From Linepithema humile (lineage: Eukaryota; Arthropoda; Insecta; Hymenoptera; Formicidae), in assembly GCF_040581485.1 (NCBI RefSeq), contig NC_090133.1, positions 23,090,139 through 23,154,138 on the forward strand: 64,000 bases of DNA, read 5' to 3'. Under the pieces are notes generated by a model. The model did no database searches. It was not told the origin of the DNA and worked only from the letters and a program-made list of their open reading frames with translations. This document shows positions 62,676 through 64,000 of the stretch, piece after piece. The first letter of the stretch is position 1. The number at the start of each line of letters is the position of its first letter. The position numbers and the translations under genes are program-made.

Positions 62676-64000
62676 ATTTGAAAAATAAAGAGCCTATCTT
62701 TCTCACACTGTGTTGAAAAAATTCGCAAATTTTATTTAAATCAAGTCTCATATGATTGTGATTTATTATTCACCGCTCGTGCAGATCTCTATCGGCCTTG
62801 CAATTCCACGCAGCGGCATTTATTCGTATTAACGGGACGCTCTTCGCGGCGACGCTCGTATTTATAGCCAATCATGACGAAAGCATTAGCGCCATTGACG
62901 TGAAGTTTATGTTAGCTCGTTGCACAAGTTCGGTGACTCGCTATAGGAAATTCACATGGCGTCATAAATGTGACACGTTAAATCGGTCGCATCATCGAAC
63001 CATTTGTACCTAGTATATACGTACTCTGTTACATTTTTTATCATGCTTTTTTCCTGCACTGGCTTCCACAGTGGCTTTTTAGCGTTCAGTGAATGATCTG
63101 TCTAAAAACTAACGGGTGAGGAATCTTTAATAACGTCACTGTGAAATCAGTTCCCTGCTTTCTATTTTTTTTTCTACTTTATGAAGAGATGTTTTACAGC
63201 GAACGATACTTATTTTGAATAAAGCTTGTTACACATTATTTTGCATAGAGTTTGTTGCAAAAAATATTCTTAAACGACAGGCTATCGCATATGATTTCTA
63301 GTTTCTAGTATCGCAACTGAAGGCAGATAAATTTTGTGGAAGTCCTCTTTTTTTTTTATATTATAACCTATCAAAACTAACGACGTTGTTGTATAAATAA
63401 AGATAAAGTAGACCGGATTAAGGTAATCCGTTTATCCGTGATTGGATTCCAAGCGATTCCGTAGATATGCCACGAGACCCTCCTTCTTCCCTCGAAACTG
63501 TCGTTGGAGGCGATTCGATTAAACAGTATTTTCACGGTGTGTCTATTGTGGAATGTTCACTTCGAAATCAAGAAGCTCTATATAGGGTTTTAAATTCATC
63601 ACATTATCTTCCATAAACCAGCGAATTGATTAATGGTGATCTTTATATATCTATTTTGAGCTGATCTATCTTTGTTCGCGGAAATTAATAACAGAGTTAA
63701 ATACATACAATACATTAAATTCATTCTTTTGACATACATATAATTCATACTTTTGACGTTATAATTCATTATGTGTGGCAACACATTATACAGTGTGGAA
63801 ACTTTTTAAAGAGATTTCTTTCTCTTTTTCCACATTTACATATTACAAGTTAAAGTCAAATAGTGCCGCTAATGATAATTTCTCTCAGCGGAATAAAAAT
63901 ATAGAGATTTAAAAGCGACATTTTATATTTAAATTTATTTTATAAATAGATATCGAACTCTTCTGCTTTTTTACTAGAAACTTGTGGATTTTTTTCAAGA

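Larger units (their letters stand above)
56659..64000. other. Upstream alpha-catulin intron or flank, no exon recognised
   Basis: The first visible exon starts in phase 0 within the conserved region, so this is probably intron. I searched by eye for the expected upstream exon ending in a Leu-rich segment with a donor and did not find one. The segment holds a CA-type microsatellite, a pyrimidine-rich tract at about 61195-61250 and two copies of a diverged repeat. Confidence 0.5.

Overview
This is a piece of an insect nuclear genome. It is AT-rich and full of introns, with short GT-AG introns in compact genes and multi-kilobase introns in one long gene. Six multi-exon gene models can be built with consistent splice phases. 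The protein features and overall style fit a hymenopteran, possibly an ant, but that assignment is an impression and not demonstrated. I see no prokaryotic genes, CRISPR arrays or complete autonomous transposons.

Layout. The left 21 kb is gene-dense. It holds KATNIP (katanin-interacting protein, + strand, 1770-5707), converging on KIF23/pavarotti (kinesin-6, - strand, 6249-9971). Next come an unassigned basic protein with a PP1-docking motif that may be a PPP1R35 relative (+, 10878-12186), a small Cys-rich single-pass membrane protein of WBP1/VOPP1 appearance (-, 12600-13287), and CFAP410/C21orf2 (-, 16030-20815, with an extra open terminal exon down to 15460). A spliced unit of unknown nature appears to leave the CFAP410 promoter region on the + strand (21162-23893).

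About 11 kb of AT-rich DNA without recognisable genes follows. From 35139 to beyond the right edge lies alpha-catulin (CTNNAL1, - strand). Ten exon positions are visible, two of them apparently alternative last exons. The 5' exons were not found and probably lie outside the window.

Functional theme. KATNIP and CFAP410 are ciliary/basal-body proteins, KIF23 bundles midzone microtubules, and PPP1R35 (if that assignment holds) is centriolar. The left 21 kb is therefore a neighbourhood of centriole, cilium and microtubule genes. A perfect palindromic RFX X-box lies 266 bp upstream of the KATNIP start codon, which fits ciliary regulation.

The most interesting items are: an alternative CFAP410 terminal exon of 180 methionine-free codons behind a 9-bp hairpin that directly follows a stop; a decayed second copy of the conserved CFAP410 C-terminal motif inside one of its introns; two phase-compatible, very different C-termini for alpha-catulin; a splice-phase conflict in alpha-catulin that points to a microexon; the X-box; the unrecognised spliced unit at 21-24 kb; and several MITE-like inverted repeats, including a nested pair.
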